22,830 bases of DNA from an uncultured Bacilli bacterium (GCA_934101625.1 CAKORV010000015.1:1-22830), one strand, 5' to 3'. Numbered from the stretch's first letter, positions 15,691 to 22,671 are shown. The notes: generated by a model not told the origin, from the sequence alone. Made by a program: numbers and translations.

Positions 15691-16677
15691 CTACATTTTA
15701 AATATTCCTAATAATTTATCTTTAGCTGATTCACTACTACCAGTTCTAGCCTGTTTAGTAAATCCCAATTTAGCTAATAGATTATCTATTTCAGCATGAT
15801 ATGCTTCTCTATCATTTAGGCTAGGAATATTTGCATATACCTTACATCTCGCTTCATATTCAAAGTCGGGTAATTCAGTATTAGAAACATAACTTTGATT
15901 TAATATTATTTTATCATTATTATGCTTATCAAAGATTCTTCTATCTCTTTTAAACATTTTATTTAATTTTAATATTGAAGGTTCTACTAAACATAATACA
16001 TTATTACATATATCAGGATCACTATAATTATTTAAATCAAGCAATATGACATTATAATCTCTTCTTTTCATTATTTCTTTAGGTAAATCTAAACTAGTTG
16101 TATGTATCATTTCTTTATCATCAAAGTAAGTAAAATCTCTTTTATCAACTTCCATAGCACACACACTATAATTAGTTTCTAAGTTCTTTTTCATCATATA
16201 AACTAATGTAGTGGCACCTGCCCCATCAGTTAGACTTTTTACTCCAATTACTCTAGTTTTACCACCAGATAAATCATCTCCATAAGAACCCTCTAAATTC
16301 ATATTATGAATATGTGCTACATCACGATATGAATTAGGATTTTGCATTAGATAATTAATACCATCTAAGTTTCTAGTAAAATTATATATACCCATAGATA
16401 TTAATTTAGATAAGTAAGCACTGCTAGAACTTTCTTCACTATCATCTAAAAGTAAAATAACTTTTCCCATATCTAAATTAATACTCAACTTTTGCAAGTT
16501 GTCTAAATTAGTATAATCTTTTATTGCTGTAATATCAAGTATCATTCTATCAAAGTAAAAATTAGTAAAATTTTCAATGATATCGTTTACATCATATACA
16601 CCTTCTAAAGATTTAATAACTGGTATATCTAAACTTAATAGCATTTCTTTATATTTATTTGCAATTATAACATTCAT
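15691..16677 (-). CDS. TadZ/CpaE-like atypical MinD-family ATPase
   Basis: The 328-residue product has an N-terminal receiver-like half (1-125, alternating beta/alpha with VILLLDDSEE at about 73-82). The C-terminal half (140-310) resembles the MinD/ParA fold: RVIGVKSLTDGAGATTLVYM at 142-161 is the P-loop position, and NVILLDLNNY at 209-218 is the second strand. TadZ/CpaE proteins position pilus or secretion machines at cell sites and share this receiver plus ATPase layout. Here the P-loop lacks both the signature Lys (T150 in place of K) and the second Lys (A155 before TT), so nucleotide hydrolysis is doubtful, though such changes are known in TadZ. It follows the TadE-like gene with 16 bp between. 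Confidence 0.75.
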   Translation of the reverse strand: MNVIIANKYKEMLLSLDIPVIKSLEGVYDVNDIIENFTNFYFDRMILDITAIKDYTNLDNLQKLSINLDMGKVILLLDDSEESSSSAYLSKLISMGIYNFTRNLDGINYLMQNPNSYRDVAHIHNMNLEGSYGDDLSGGKTRVIGVKSLTDGAGATTLVYMMKKNLETNYSVCAMEVDKRDFTYFDDKEMIHTTSLDLPKEIMKRRDYNVILLDLNNYSDPDICNNVLCLVEPSILKLNKMFKRDRRIFDKHNNDKIILNQSYVSNTELPDFEYEARCKVYANIPSLNDREAYHAEIDNLLAKLGFTKQARTGSSESAKDKLLGIFKM

Positions 16678-16693
16678 GTTTTATCCTCCTTGA

Positions 16694-17158
16694 TTAATCC
16701 TGTACATTATATATTACTTTAGTTTCTCCTCTAATTGGAATGGTAAATGTTTGCCATATTAAAGGAATTTCTATATTAATGAATGTAGTTACTTTGTAGT
16801 ATGCACCACCATTAGATGTCCATACTTTTCTTACACAGTATCCACCTTCTCTATAATCACTTGTATTATCACATTTACTACTATCAATTGTTGTAGTAGC
16901 AGCTCCAGCTTTCCTTAGATAATAGTATATTTTATCTTCTGTTCTATTACTAGATTTTAATCTATCATCTGTTTCAGCAGATATGTTACTGCCTGTATAT
17001 GTAGTATATCCTTCATTTTCTTCTATAGTATTAATTATATAGTTTTTTGTTTTAAATGCCTTTGTATAGTTTATTGAATAGGCTAAATAAGCAGAAAAGA
17101 GTACTATAAATAGTACTACAAAGCCTAATAACCATGTTCCTCCAATTGACTCTCTCAT
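16694..17158 (-). CDS. TadE-like minor pilin / single-TM exported protein
   Basis: The 154-residue product starts MRESIGGTWLLGFVVLFIVL, with a membrane helix directly after a short N-terminus (about 8-28), an Asn-rich outside domain, and C95 and C108. A conserved-looking C-terminal beta segment (YYKVTTFINIEIPLIWQTFT) resembles the end of TadE/TadF pseudopilins. The first residues have the same M-[KR]-E-x-[TI]-G pattern as the 90-aa protein upstream, which may be a shared processing site. It lies between the small pilin-like gene and the TadZ-like gene, as minor pilins do in tad clusters. AAAGGAG-like sequence precedes the ATG. TadE assignment is by topology and context only. Confidence 0.65.
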   Translation of the reverse strand: MRESIGGTWLLGFVVLFIVLFSAYLAYSINYTKAFKTKNYIINTIEENEGYTTYTGSNISAETDDRLKSSNRTEDKIYYYLRKAGAATTTIDSSKCDNTSDYREGGYCVRKVWTSNGGAYYKVTTFINIEIPLIWQTFTIPIRGETKVIYNVQD

Positions 17159-17192
17159 TTACAATACTCCTTTTTTAATAACTTATTTTTTA

Positions 17193-17465
17193 TTAATCAT
17201 CTACTACTATATCACTACCAGTAGTACAACCTTTTGTACCATCACATTTACAAACCCAACAGCTTGTTTTATCACTTGCAGTTTTACACTTTGTAGTATC
17301 TGTAGACTTTTCTGCAGTGTATCCAGGTCCATAAGTATTACAAGTTTGTTGAACTATAGTTCTTTGAATCATAGGCCATACAAATGCATAGAATAAAGCG
17401 GCTACTGCTGCGATTGCGATAACAGTAATAACTGTCATATTTAATTCACCTGTTGCTTCTTTCAT
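17193..17465 (-). CDS. Small Cys-rich pilin-like membrane protein
   Basis: The 90-residue product has an eight-residue head (MKEATGEL), one membrane helix (about 10-32) and a hydrophilic tail with six cysteines (42, 60, 69, 72, 74, 80), many Thr/Lys/Asp and a C-terminal DIVVDD. Size and layout resemble Flp/class III small pilins, but the usual G-x4-EY motif is absent. The head shares M-[KR]-E-x-[TI]-G with the next gene. It has its own near-consensus promoter (17497-17525) and a GGAGGAGG ribosome binding site, the strongest in the window, which fits high expression. It opens the operon that continues through the TadE-like, TadZ-like and two VirB2-like genes. Confidence 0.7.
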   Translation of the reverse strand: MKEATGELNMTVITVIAIAAVAALFYAFVWPMIQRTIVQQTCNTYGPGYTAEKSTDTTKCKTASDKTSCWVCKCDGTKGCTTGSDIVVDD

Positions 17466-17496
17466 TTATATCCTCCTCCTTACTATTTCTTATTTT

Positions 17497-17525
17497 ATTA
17501 TACATTATCTAATATGTATTATCAA
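17497..17525 (-). promoter_or_regulatory. Near-consensus promoter of the small Cys-rich pilin-like gene
   Basis: TTGATA (17520-17525) and TATAAT (17497-17502) with a 17-bp spacer, about 30 bp before the ATG on the minus strand. Confidence 0.8.
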
Positions 17526-17532
17526 TATTTTA

Positions 17533-18228
17533 TTACTTTTCAGAAACTTTTTTTGTTTTTTTCTTTACATTCCTTTTACTTTTCTTTGCTTCCTCTATTT
17601 GTTTTAATCTATCTTCTTTAATGTTATCTAAATGTTTATAAGGATCTTCATCAATTAATTTAGCAAGTATTTTCTTAAACTTTTTGTCACTTATAAATAT
17701 TTCTATAAAGTTTTCTATTGTAAGTATTAACCCAAAAGTTATGAAATAATATGCTATCATCATTGTTTGTACTGTGGTTTCATGATAAAAGTTAATTGAA
17801 GTTAGCAATCCTAATACTCCTATTACAAATGTTGTGATAAATTTAATAGTCCACATAAAGTTATCTTCTTTTTTTAAGACTAAAATTCTATAACCACGAT
17901 TAACAATTTCTAATACACTAAATATTGTTAAACCTAATCCAAGAGTAATAGATACACTATCAGATTTATATATAAACATAAACGTTGCGATTATTGTACT
18001 TATTAATGCTAATATTAATGTTTCGTAATCATCTTCTTTTCTTCTTACAAAATATGTTATTACTTTAATAAATGCTAAAATATAAAAAAGTATTGAAATA
18101 TATAATATAATATCTATAAGTCCAAATGTTTTAAATATCATTATTAGAATTCCCATAACCATAATTAGTATGTTAGATATTAAATTTGCCTTTAATGATA
18201 AATCTGTATTTTTTAGTGTTTCCTTCAC
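17533..18228 (-). CDS. HdeD/DUF308-like six-TM membrane protein
   Basis: With the GTG at 18228 the product has 231 residues; the longer GTG at 18237 overlaps the AGAGGTGG ribosome binding site, so the shorter start is better. Six hydrophobic segments appear in pairs (residues about 18-36, 40-60, 72-90, 93-111, 125-147 and 154-175), followed by a basic C-terminus with KKKTKKVSEK at the end. The paired-helix layout is that of HdeD/DUF308 proteins, whose function in Firmicutes is not settled. It has a strong promoter overlapping the murC stop, and is not clearly co-transcribed with the pilus genes, because the next gene has its own promoter. It may or may not belong to the apparatus. Confidence 0.65.
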   Translation of the reverse strand: MKETLKNTDLSLKANLISNILIMVMGILIMIFKTFGLIDIILYISILFYILAFIKVITYFVRRKEDDYETLILALISTIIATFMFIYKSDSVSITLGLGLTIFSVLEIVNRGYRILVLKKEDNFMWTIKFITTFVIGVLGLLTSINFYHETTVQTMMIAYYFITFGLILTIENFIEIFISDKKFKKILAKLIDEDPYKHLDNIKEDRLKQIEEAKKSKRNVKKKTKKVSEK

Positions 18229-18252
18229 TCTAACCACCTCTATTCTAAAATA

Positions 18253-18281
18253 ATTTTACAAAAAATTAGATAATAAGTCAA
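18253..18281 (-). promoter_or_regulatory. Promoter of the HdeD-like gene
   Basis: TTGACT (18276-18281) and TAAAAT (18253-18258) with a 17-bp spacer. The -35 overlaps the final codons of murC. Confidence 0.75.
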
Positions 18282-19588
18282 TTATGAATGAGTAACTTTT
18301 TTAAATCTTCTTCTAATTTTGAAATATCATTAGGACTCATGAATAGAAATACAGAGTTTTCATATTTACTTAGTTTATAAGCCTCATCTATATTTATATG
18401 ATGTCCATTTTTAAGTTTATTTATTATTATATCAGATGTTATATTTTTAAAGTCTTCTTTATTTTCTCTAGCGCCATGTATATCCATTATATAAGATTCA
18501 TCTACTTCGTTAAATATTTTTATAAATTCATTTTTGAATTCTTTAGTTCTACTATAGGTATGTGGTTCAAATATTACTATTATTTTTTTATTTGGATATT
18601 TTTGTTTTACTGCATTAATTGTTGCTTATACTTCATTAGGATGATGTGCATAATCATCTATTATTACAGATTTATTTATATTAATTATATTAAATCTTCT
18701 TTTAGCACCTTTAAAGTTTGATAGATATTTTTTTATTTCTTCTATATTTATTTTTTCAAAATAACAAATCCCTATAACTGCGAGAGTATTTAGTAAATTA
18801 TGTTCACCAAATATTGGTAGGTCAAAACTATCTATATATTTATTTTTTATTAAAACATCAAAACTTATTCCTGTTTCTTTATATTTAATATTAGTTGCTC
18901 GTATATCATTGTCTTCATTTATTCCATAATATATTATTTCTTTATTTAGTTTTAACTTTTTTGTATTTTCATTATCTCCACACGCTAATACAATTTTTTG
19001 ACTTTTATTAGAAAATTCTTGATATGCATTTATTACATCATTTATATCTTTAAAGTAATCTACATGGTCTATATCTATATTTGTTATTATTACATAGTAA
19101 GGATTATAACTTAAAAAATGCCTTTGATATTCACAAGATTCAAGTACAAAATAATCATTATTTTTATTTGCATAACCTGTTCCATCTCCTATTAAATAGT
19201 TAGTATGAATTGTATTACATAGTACATGTGATAGCATTGCTGATGTTGTTGTTTTTCCGTGACATCCACAGATACATATTGTTTTAAATTTATTTGTTAA
19301 TTTTCCAACCATTTCGTTATAAGTATACATTTCTAAATTTAACTCTTGTGCTTTTTTTACTTCCTCGTTATTTGATTCATTAAATGTTGTGCCTCTTATT
19401 ATTATCATATTATCTTTTATGTTTTCTTTGTTAAAAGTTAATAAGTTTATGTTATGTTTTTCTAGTTCTACTTGAGTAAAAAAGTATTTATCAACATCAC
19501 TACCTTGTACATCATAACCTAACTCTTTCATAATTGTAGCGAGTCCACTCATTCCAGAACCTTTTATTCCAATAAAATGATATATCAT
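18278..19588 (-). pseudogene. murC: murC (UDP-N-acetylmuramate-L-alanine ligase) with one in-frame TAA
   Basis: Reading through one stop gives 436 codons, the normal MurC length. MurC adds L-Ala to UDP-MurNAc in the cytoplasm, the first amino-acid step of peptidoglycan synthesis. The N-terminus has IGIKGSGMSGLA (Rossmann-like UDP site), GCHGKTTTSAML (P-loop, about 108-119), ESCEYQRHFL and, just before the stop, DDYAHHPNEV. The TAA is at 18626-18628, in the position where related MurC proteins usually have Lys (so AAA to TAA is one base). The same frame continues with ATINAVKQKYPNKK, FEPHTYSRTKEF, IMDIHGARE and VFLFMSPNDI, the C-terminal ADP-binding domain. No frameshift is needed. A protein stopped at residue 320 would lack this domain and should be inactive. 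Either the base call is wrong or the gene is really broken or suppressed. Confidence 0.88.
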
Positions 19589-19607
19589 AGTTTCACCTTC
19601 TGAGTTT

Positions 19608-19636
19608 ATATTATCAAATTAGTTTTTGAAAATCAA
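19608..19636 (-). promoter_or_regulatory. Promoter of murC
   Basis: TTGATT (19631-19636) and TAATAT (19608-19613) with a 17-bp spacer and TGA before the -10 (extended). murC starts 20 bp further, with AGAAGGTG as ribosome binding site. Confidence 0.7.
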
Positions 19637-19657
19637 TAAATGTGACAAAAAGAGACA

Positions 19658-19688
19658 TAAAAAAGAGACAACTTATATCGTGTCTCTT
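19658..19688 (-). terminator. Terminator between the two-component system and murC
   Basis: AAGAGACA / TGTCTCTT (8-bp stem, 10-nt loop) followed by TTTT and an A on the minus strand. It would end transcripts from the kinase gene and the 11-codon ORF before the murC promoter. Confidence 0.82.
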
Positions 19689-19722
19689 AAAGTTTATATG
19701 TGATTTTATAGGTTTTTGAGGA

Positions 19723-19758
19723 TTAAATATTTATTGTTACAATTTTTCTTTTCTTCAT
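19723..19758 (-). CDS. 11-codon ORF (MKKRKIVTINI) with Shine-Dalgarno sequence
   Basis: In the 237-bp gap between the kinase and murC, the minus strand has AGAAGGTGAAA immediately before ATG, then eleven codons and TAA, then the terminator about 35 bp on. An extended -10 (TGA-TAGAAT, 19781-19789) lies about 22 bp upstream without a good -35. The peptide would be basic at the start and hydrophobic at the end. It could be a leader peptide, a very small protein, the remains of a gene, or chance. Confidence 0.3.
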   Translation of the reverse strand: MKKRKIVTINI

Positions 19759-19825
19759 TTTCACCTTCTTTCTGATAATAATTCTATCAAACTAAAGTGA
19801 AATTCTTGTGTAATTTAAATGAACT

Positions 19826-21202
19826 TTATATGTTAATATCAAAATAGAAAGTTGTTCCCTTATTTACCTTTGATGTTACCCCATATTTAAATTTGTGTTT
19901 TATTAAAATATTCTTAACAATAGATAAACCTAATCCTGTTCCTATTTTATTTCTTTTATGATTTTTTTCATTAGTATAATATTTATCCCATATTTTATCT
20001 AATTCTTCCTTTTTTATACCTTTACCTGTATCTGTTATTTTAACTCTTAAATATTTCTTATATTCTTCAATAGATATTATTACTTTTTTATCATCTCCTG
20101 TATAATTAATTGCATTTATAAGTAAATTATATATAACTTGATCTATTTTAGTTTTATCAGCTTTTATTAAGTAATCTTTTTCTACATCAAATATAAAATT
20201 ATAATTTTCTTTTTCTCTTAAGTAACTAAATCTATCTAAAATAACTCTTATTTCTTTTGTTAAACTAAATTCTTCTATTTTAAGATTATCTAAATTAGCT
20301 TCACTTTTAGATAGTTCTAATATGTTATTAACAAGTTCATTTAGTCTCATACTTTCATCTATTATTACATTTAAGTTTTCTGTTCTTTTTTCTTCATCAT
20401 TCTTATTTAAATCTCTAGCCATTTCTGCGTATGCTTGTATCATAGTTAAAGGCGTTTTTAAATCATGACTTACATTCAAAAGTAAATCTCTTCTTGTTTC
20501 ATTTATTTTAGATAGTTCTAATCTTGTCTGATTTAATGTATCTGATAATTCATTAATTTCATCTATATTTTCATTAACCACTATGGGAGTGTCAAAGTCA
20601 CCTTTACTCATTTTCTTAGCCATATTGTTTATCTTTAATATAGGGGTAGATATCCTTTTACTTATAAAGTATGCTAAGATAAATGAACTTAGATATATAA
20701 TTATGGTTATAAAAACTAGTTCTTCTCTTATTACACTTATAGCTGGATCTGTAGGTTCTAGTGAAACATTTATGTACGCTACTGTATCTTCATCAAGTTT
20801 TATTGCATATATAAGAGTTTTATTGTCTAATACAGGATTAACAAGTTTATACATCATATTATTTTTATTACTGTTTAAGAAATCTGTTTTATATGAATAG
20901 TTGTCTGTTATTAAGCATCCTCTTTGCATATTAGATGAATATAATAATTCAGAATCTCTTTCTATTTCAATACATGCATTATTATTGTATGCTAATTTAT
21001 CATAGTAACTAGTATCTTTTTCTTTATTGTAATAATGACTTGTTAGTGTAGCCATTTTCTCGACTAATCTATTGGTTCTATATTCATAAAAAGAATTCAA
21101 TAAAGCTACTTGAAATATCCAAATGAACGCTATTATTAGTGTTAAGAATAAAGCTAAGTATATCCATATTTTAAAAGTTAAACCTTTAGTTTTCTGTTTC
21201 AT
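19826..21202 (-). CDS. Sensor histidine kinase of an OmpR-type two-component system
   Basis: The 458-residue product has TM1 (about 11-35), an extracytoplasmic sensor loop of about 120 residues, TM2 (about 158-181) and a HAMP domain (about 181-233). The DHp domain has NVSHDLKTPL (H246 is the phospho-acceptor), and the catalytic domain has an N-box around INAINYT, G1 DTGKG (391-395) and G2 GTGLG (421-425). All essential residues are present. It would phosphorylate the regulator encoded just upstream, which its start overlaps by 17 bp. The sensor loop has two cysteines (77 and 96) and no domain I can name. The layout resembles envelope-stress kinases of Firmicutes (VanS/PhoR group). Its signal is unknown; murC downstream fits an envelope theme, but a terminator separates them. 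Confidence 0.93.
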   Translation of the reverse strand: MKQKTKGLTFKIWIYLALFLTLIIAFIWIFQVALLNSFYEYRTNRLVEKMATLTSHYYNKEKDTSYYDKLAYNNNACIEIERDSELLYSSNMQRGCLITDNYSYKTDFLNSNKNNMMYKLVNPVLDNKTLIYAIKLDEDTVAYINVSLEPTDPAISVIREELVFITIIIYLSSFILAYFISKRISTPILKINNMAKKMSKGDFDTPIVVNENIDEINELSDTLNQTRLELSKINETRRDLLLNVSHDLKTPLTMIQAYAEMARDLNKNDEEKRTENLNVIIDESMRLNELVNNILELSKSEANLDNLKIEEFSLTKEIRVILDRFSYLREKENYNFIFDVEKDYLIKADKTKIDQVIYNLLINAINYTGDDKKVIISIEEYKKYLRVKITDTGKGIKKEELDKIWDKYYTNEKNHKRNKIGTGLGLSIVKNILIKHKFKYGVTSKVNKGTTFYFDINI

Positions 21203-21848
21203 ATTTATAACCTACTTTTCTAACAGTTGTTATTAAATTTCCATATTCGCCTAAACTCTTTCTAAGCATTTTTATATGGGTATCAACAGTCCTATCATCA
21301 CCATAAAAATCATAACCCCAGATGGCATTTAATAGTCTTTCTCTAGAAATTGCAATACCCTTATTTTCAATAAAATATACAAGCAATTCATATTCTTTAG
21401 GTGTTAGATTAATCACTTTGTTATCAATTGTTACTTTTCTTCCTTGGTAATCTATAACTAATCCTTTGTATTGATATACTTCTTTTAACATACCACATCT
21501 TTTTAGTACTGCTTTAACACGACTTACTAATTCTTTTGGACTAAATGGCTTTGTAACATAGTCATCTACTCCTAAATCAAATGAGTGTATCTTGTCTGTT
21601 TCTTCTTTGATAGCTGTTAACATTATTACTGGTACTTCACTAATTGTTCTTAATTCTTTTAGTGTTTCTATTCCATCCATTTTAGGCATCATAACATCAA
21701 GTATAACTAAGTTGATTTTTTCTTCTTTAAAAACCCTCAAAGCTTCTTCTCCATTTTCTGCTTCATATACCATAAATTTTTCATTTAATAAGTAATCTTT
21801 AATTACACTTCTTATTAGTTTTTCATCATCTACTACTAGTATGTTCAT
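21186..21848 (-). CDS. OmpR/PhoB-family response regulator
   Basis: The 220-residue product begins MNILVVDDEKLIRSVIKDYL. The receiver has D7/D8, phospho-acceptor D51 in VILDVMMPKMDG, the T in VIMLTA and K in VTKPFSPKEL. The winged-helix domain (about 120-220) has LTPKEYELLVYFIENKG, RERLLNAIWGY and DDRTVDTHIKMLRKSLG, the recognition-helix signature. A TTG at 21863 would add five residues but overlaps the AAGGAG ribosome binding site, so the ATG at 21848 is chosen. The kinase gene overlaps its end. A terminator-like hairpin lies directly before the ribosome binding site (21862-21888). Confidence 0.95.
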   Translation of the reverse strand: MNILVVDDEKLIRSVIKDYLLNEKFMVYEAENGEEALRVFKEEKINLVILDVMMPKMDGIETLKELRTISEVPVIMLTAIKEETDKIHSFDLGVDDYVTKPFSPKELVSRVKAVLKRCGMLKEVYQYKGLVIDYQGRKVTIDNKVINLTPKEYELLVYFIENKGIAISRERLLNAIWGYDFYGDDRTVDTHIKMLRKSLGEYGNLITTVRKVGYKYETEN

Positions 21849-21861
21849 TTTTTTCTCCTTC

Positions 21862-21888
21862 AAAAAAGCTAGAAAGCAAATTTCTAAC
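21862..21888 (-). terminator. Terminator or attenuator before the response-regulator gene
   Basis: On the minus strand GTTAGAAA-TTTGC-TTTCTAGC makes an 8-bp stem (one G-T pair) followed by six Ts. It begins 4 bp after the 72-aa gene and its T-tract abuts the AAGGAG of the regulator. No convincing promoter lies between hairpin and start. Confidence 0.7.
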
Positions 21889-21892
21889 TTTA

Positions 21893-22111
21893 TTATAATA
21901 TATTTTTATGAATATTTTGTGAAATTGTTTGAGTTTTAGACGATTTATTGTTAGTTTCTATTTGTATTTCATCTAAACTTTCATAATACTTTTTATAACT
22001 TTCTTTTGCCTTTTTAGTTGCTTTGTCTGTTAATTTATAACGACCTGTATTTATATCATAGTAATACCATTCTTTATTTTTTAGAAAATGTGGTATTTTG
22101 CTTTTCAACAT
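21893..22111 (-). CDS. Small hypothetical protein, 72 aa
   Basis: I do not recognise it. The product begins MLKSKIPHFLKNKEWYYYDI, is basic and Lys/Tyr/Ser-rich, with a middle helix rich in Lys (TDKATKKAKESYKKYYESL) and a Gln/Thr/Asn-rich end. No signal or membrane segment. AAGGAG lies 10 bases before the ATG, and TATAAT (22136-22141) lies a little upstream with no good -35. It ends just before the hairpin that precedes the response-regulator gene and starts next to the degenerate CRISPR-like repeats. Confidence 0.55.
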   Translation of the reverse strand: MLKSKIPHFLKNKEWYYYDINTGRYKLTDKATKKAKESYKKYYESLDEIQIETNNKSSKTQTISQNIHKNIL

Positions 22112-22153
22112 ATGGCATCAACTCCTTAGGGTTAAATTATAGTGATTTTATCA

Positions 22154-22255
22154 TGTTTAATGGTGTATATGGTGGCATAGGTCCAAAACTATTGTTGATG
22201 ATGAACCTTGTTTTGAGTATTTTTTATTCTATTTAATATGATATAGTTTTAAAAC
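22154..22255 (-). CRISPR. Degenerate CRISPR remnant: two decayed repeats and one 30-nt spacer
   Basis: Minus-strand repeats of 36 nt at 22220-22255 and 22154-22189 flank exactly 30 nt (22190-22219). Compared without gaps to the better copy at 22478-22513, they match at about 26 and 25 of 36 positions by eye, most strongly at the GTTTT...CTATnTCA end. The GTTTTAGA...TAAAAC form of the better copy and the 36/30 spacing fit type II CRISPR arrays. There are no cas genes in the window. The repeats have diverged too far for a functional array. Confidence 0.5.
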
Positions 22256-22274
22256 AAAACACTATTATTTAGTG
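22251..22274 (-). terminator. Weak terminator after the frameshifted small ORF
   Basis: CACTA-AATAA-TAGTG followed by TTTTGTTTT on the minus strand; the stem is only 5 bp. The T-tract overlaps the end of a degenerate repeat. Confidence 0.35.
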
Positions 22275-22451
22275 CTGTCATCCAATATATCTATTATTCT
22301 TTTTACATCATCAAGTCGTAATTTTTTTAGAAATTTCCATTTCAAATTCTAACCATTCTTCATCTTCCAAATCTTTATTCGGAACTTTTATATCATTTTG
22401 TTCTAAAAAAATTATGTCTTCCTTTGAGAATATATTTCTAGGATTATTCAT
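22265..22451 (-). pseudogene. Small acidic ORF broken by one base in an A7 run
   Basis: The minus strand has AGGAAAG about 12 bases before an ATG at 22451, and reads MNNPRNIFSKEDIIFLEQND and on to ...EISKK, then stops at TGA (22311-22313) after 46 codons. If the A7 run (22322-22328) had one base less, reading would continue as LRLDDVKRIIDILDDSTK and stop at 22265-22267, giving about 61 residues of uniform acidic, helical character. I do not know the family. Either a homopolymer error or a real decay of the gene explains this. Confidence 0.45.
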
Positions 22452-22477
22452 TTTTCTACTTCTTTCCTAGGTAAACA

Positions 22478-22513
22478 GTTTTAATATCGTTTAATGTGAC
22501 ATAGATCTAAAAC
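22478..22513 (-). repeat. Isolated 36-nt type II CRISPR-style repeat
   Basis: On the minus strand this 36-mer starts GTTTTAGATCTATG and ends TTAAAAC, the terminal pattern of type II CRISPR repeats. It is the best preserved of three related copies, 222 bp from the nearest. The spacing is not a multiple of 66, and the gap holds the small broken ORF. Confidence 0.5.
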
Positions 22514-22631
22514 CATGGTCTATATCTATTTTAAAACTTCATTACTAAAATCTAAATACTTACATTCATTTATTTCAAAATGATTCAGATTAATTAATAA
22601 AAAAATTAGATAAATTACAGAAAATTAGTCC
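22514..22631. other. Intergenic AT-rich stretch without recognised gene
   Basis: Between the isolated repeat and the tRNA terminator I see no ORF with a ribosome binding site, no further repeat copy at the expected 66-bp register, and no clear promoter. Confidence 0.6.
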
Positions 22632-22658
22632 AAAAAATAAAACCTCGTAAATACGAGG
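22632..22658 (-). terminator. Terminator of the tRNA unit
   Basis: CCTCGT-ATTT-ACGAGG (extendable to 7 bp) followed by TTTTATTTTTT on the minus strand, 13 bp after the tRNA-Pro CCA end. Confidence 0.88.
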
Positions 22659-22671
22659 TAAATAATCATAC

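Noticed and set aside
18278..18487. A separate 69-aa gene downstream of murC
   Set aside because: It is in the same frame as murC and encodes the MurC C-terminal end, so it belongs to the interrupted murC.
22144..22260. A tracrRNA at the diverged repeats
   Set aside because: No nexus-like hairpin or strong terminator follows on either strand, and the 36/30/36 spacing fits array repeats better; kept only as an alternative.
22514..22537. A fourth CRISPR-like repeat ending TTTTAAAAC
   Set aside because: It would overlap the well-preserved copy at 22478-22513 and matches only in its A/T-rich end.
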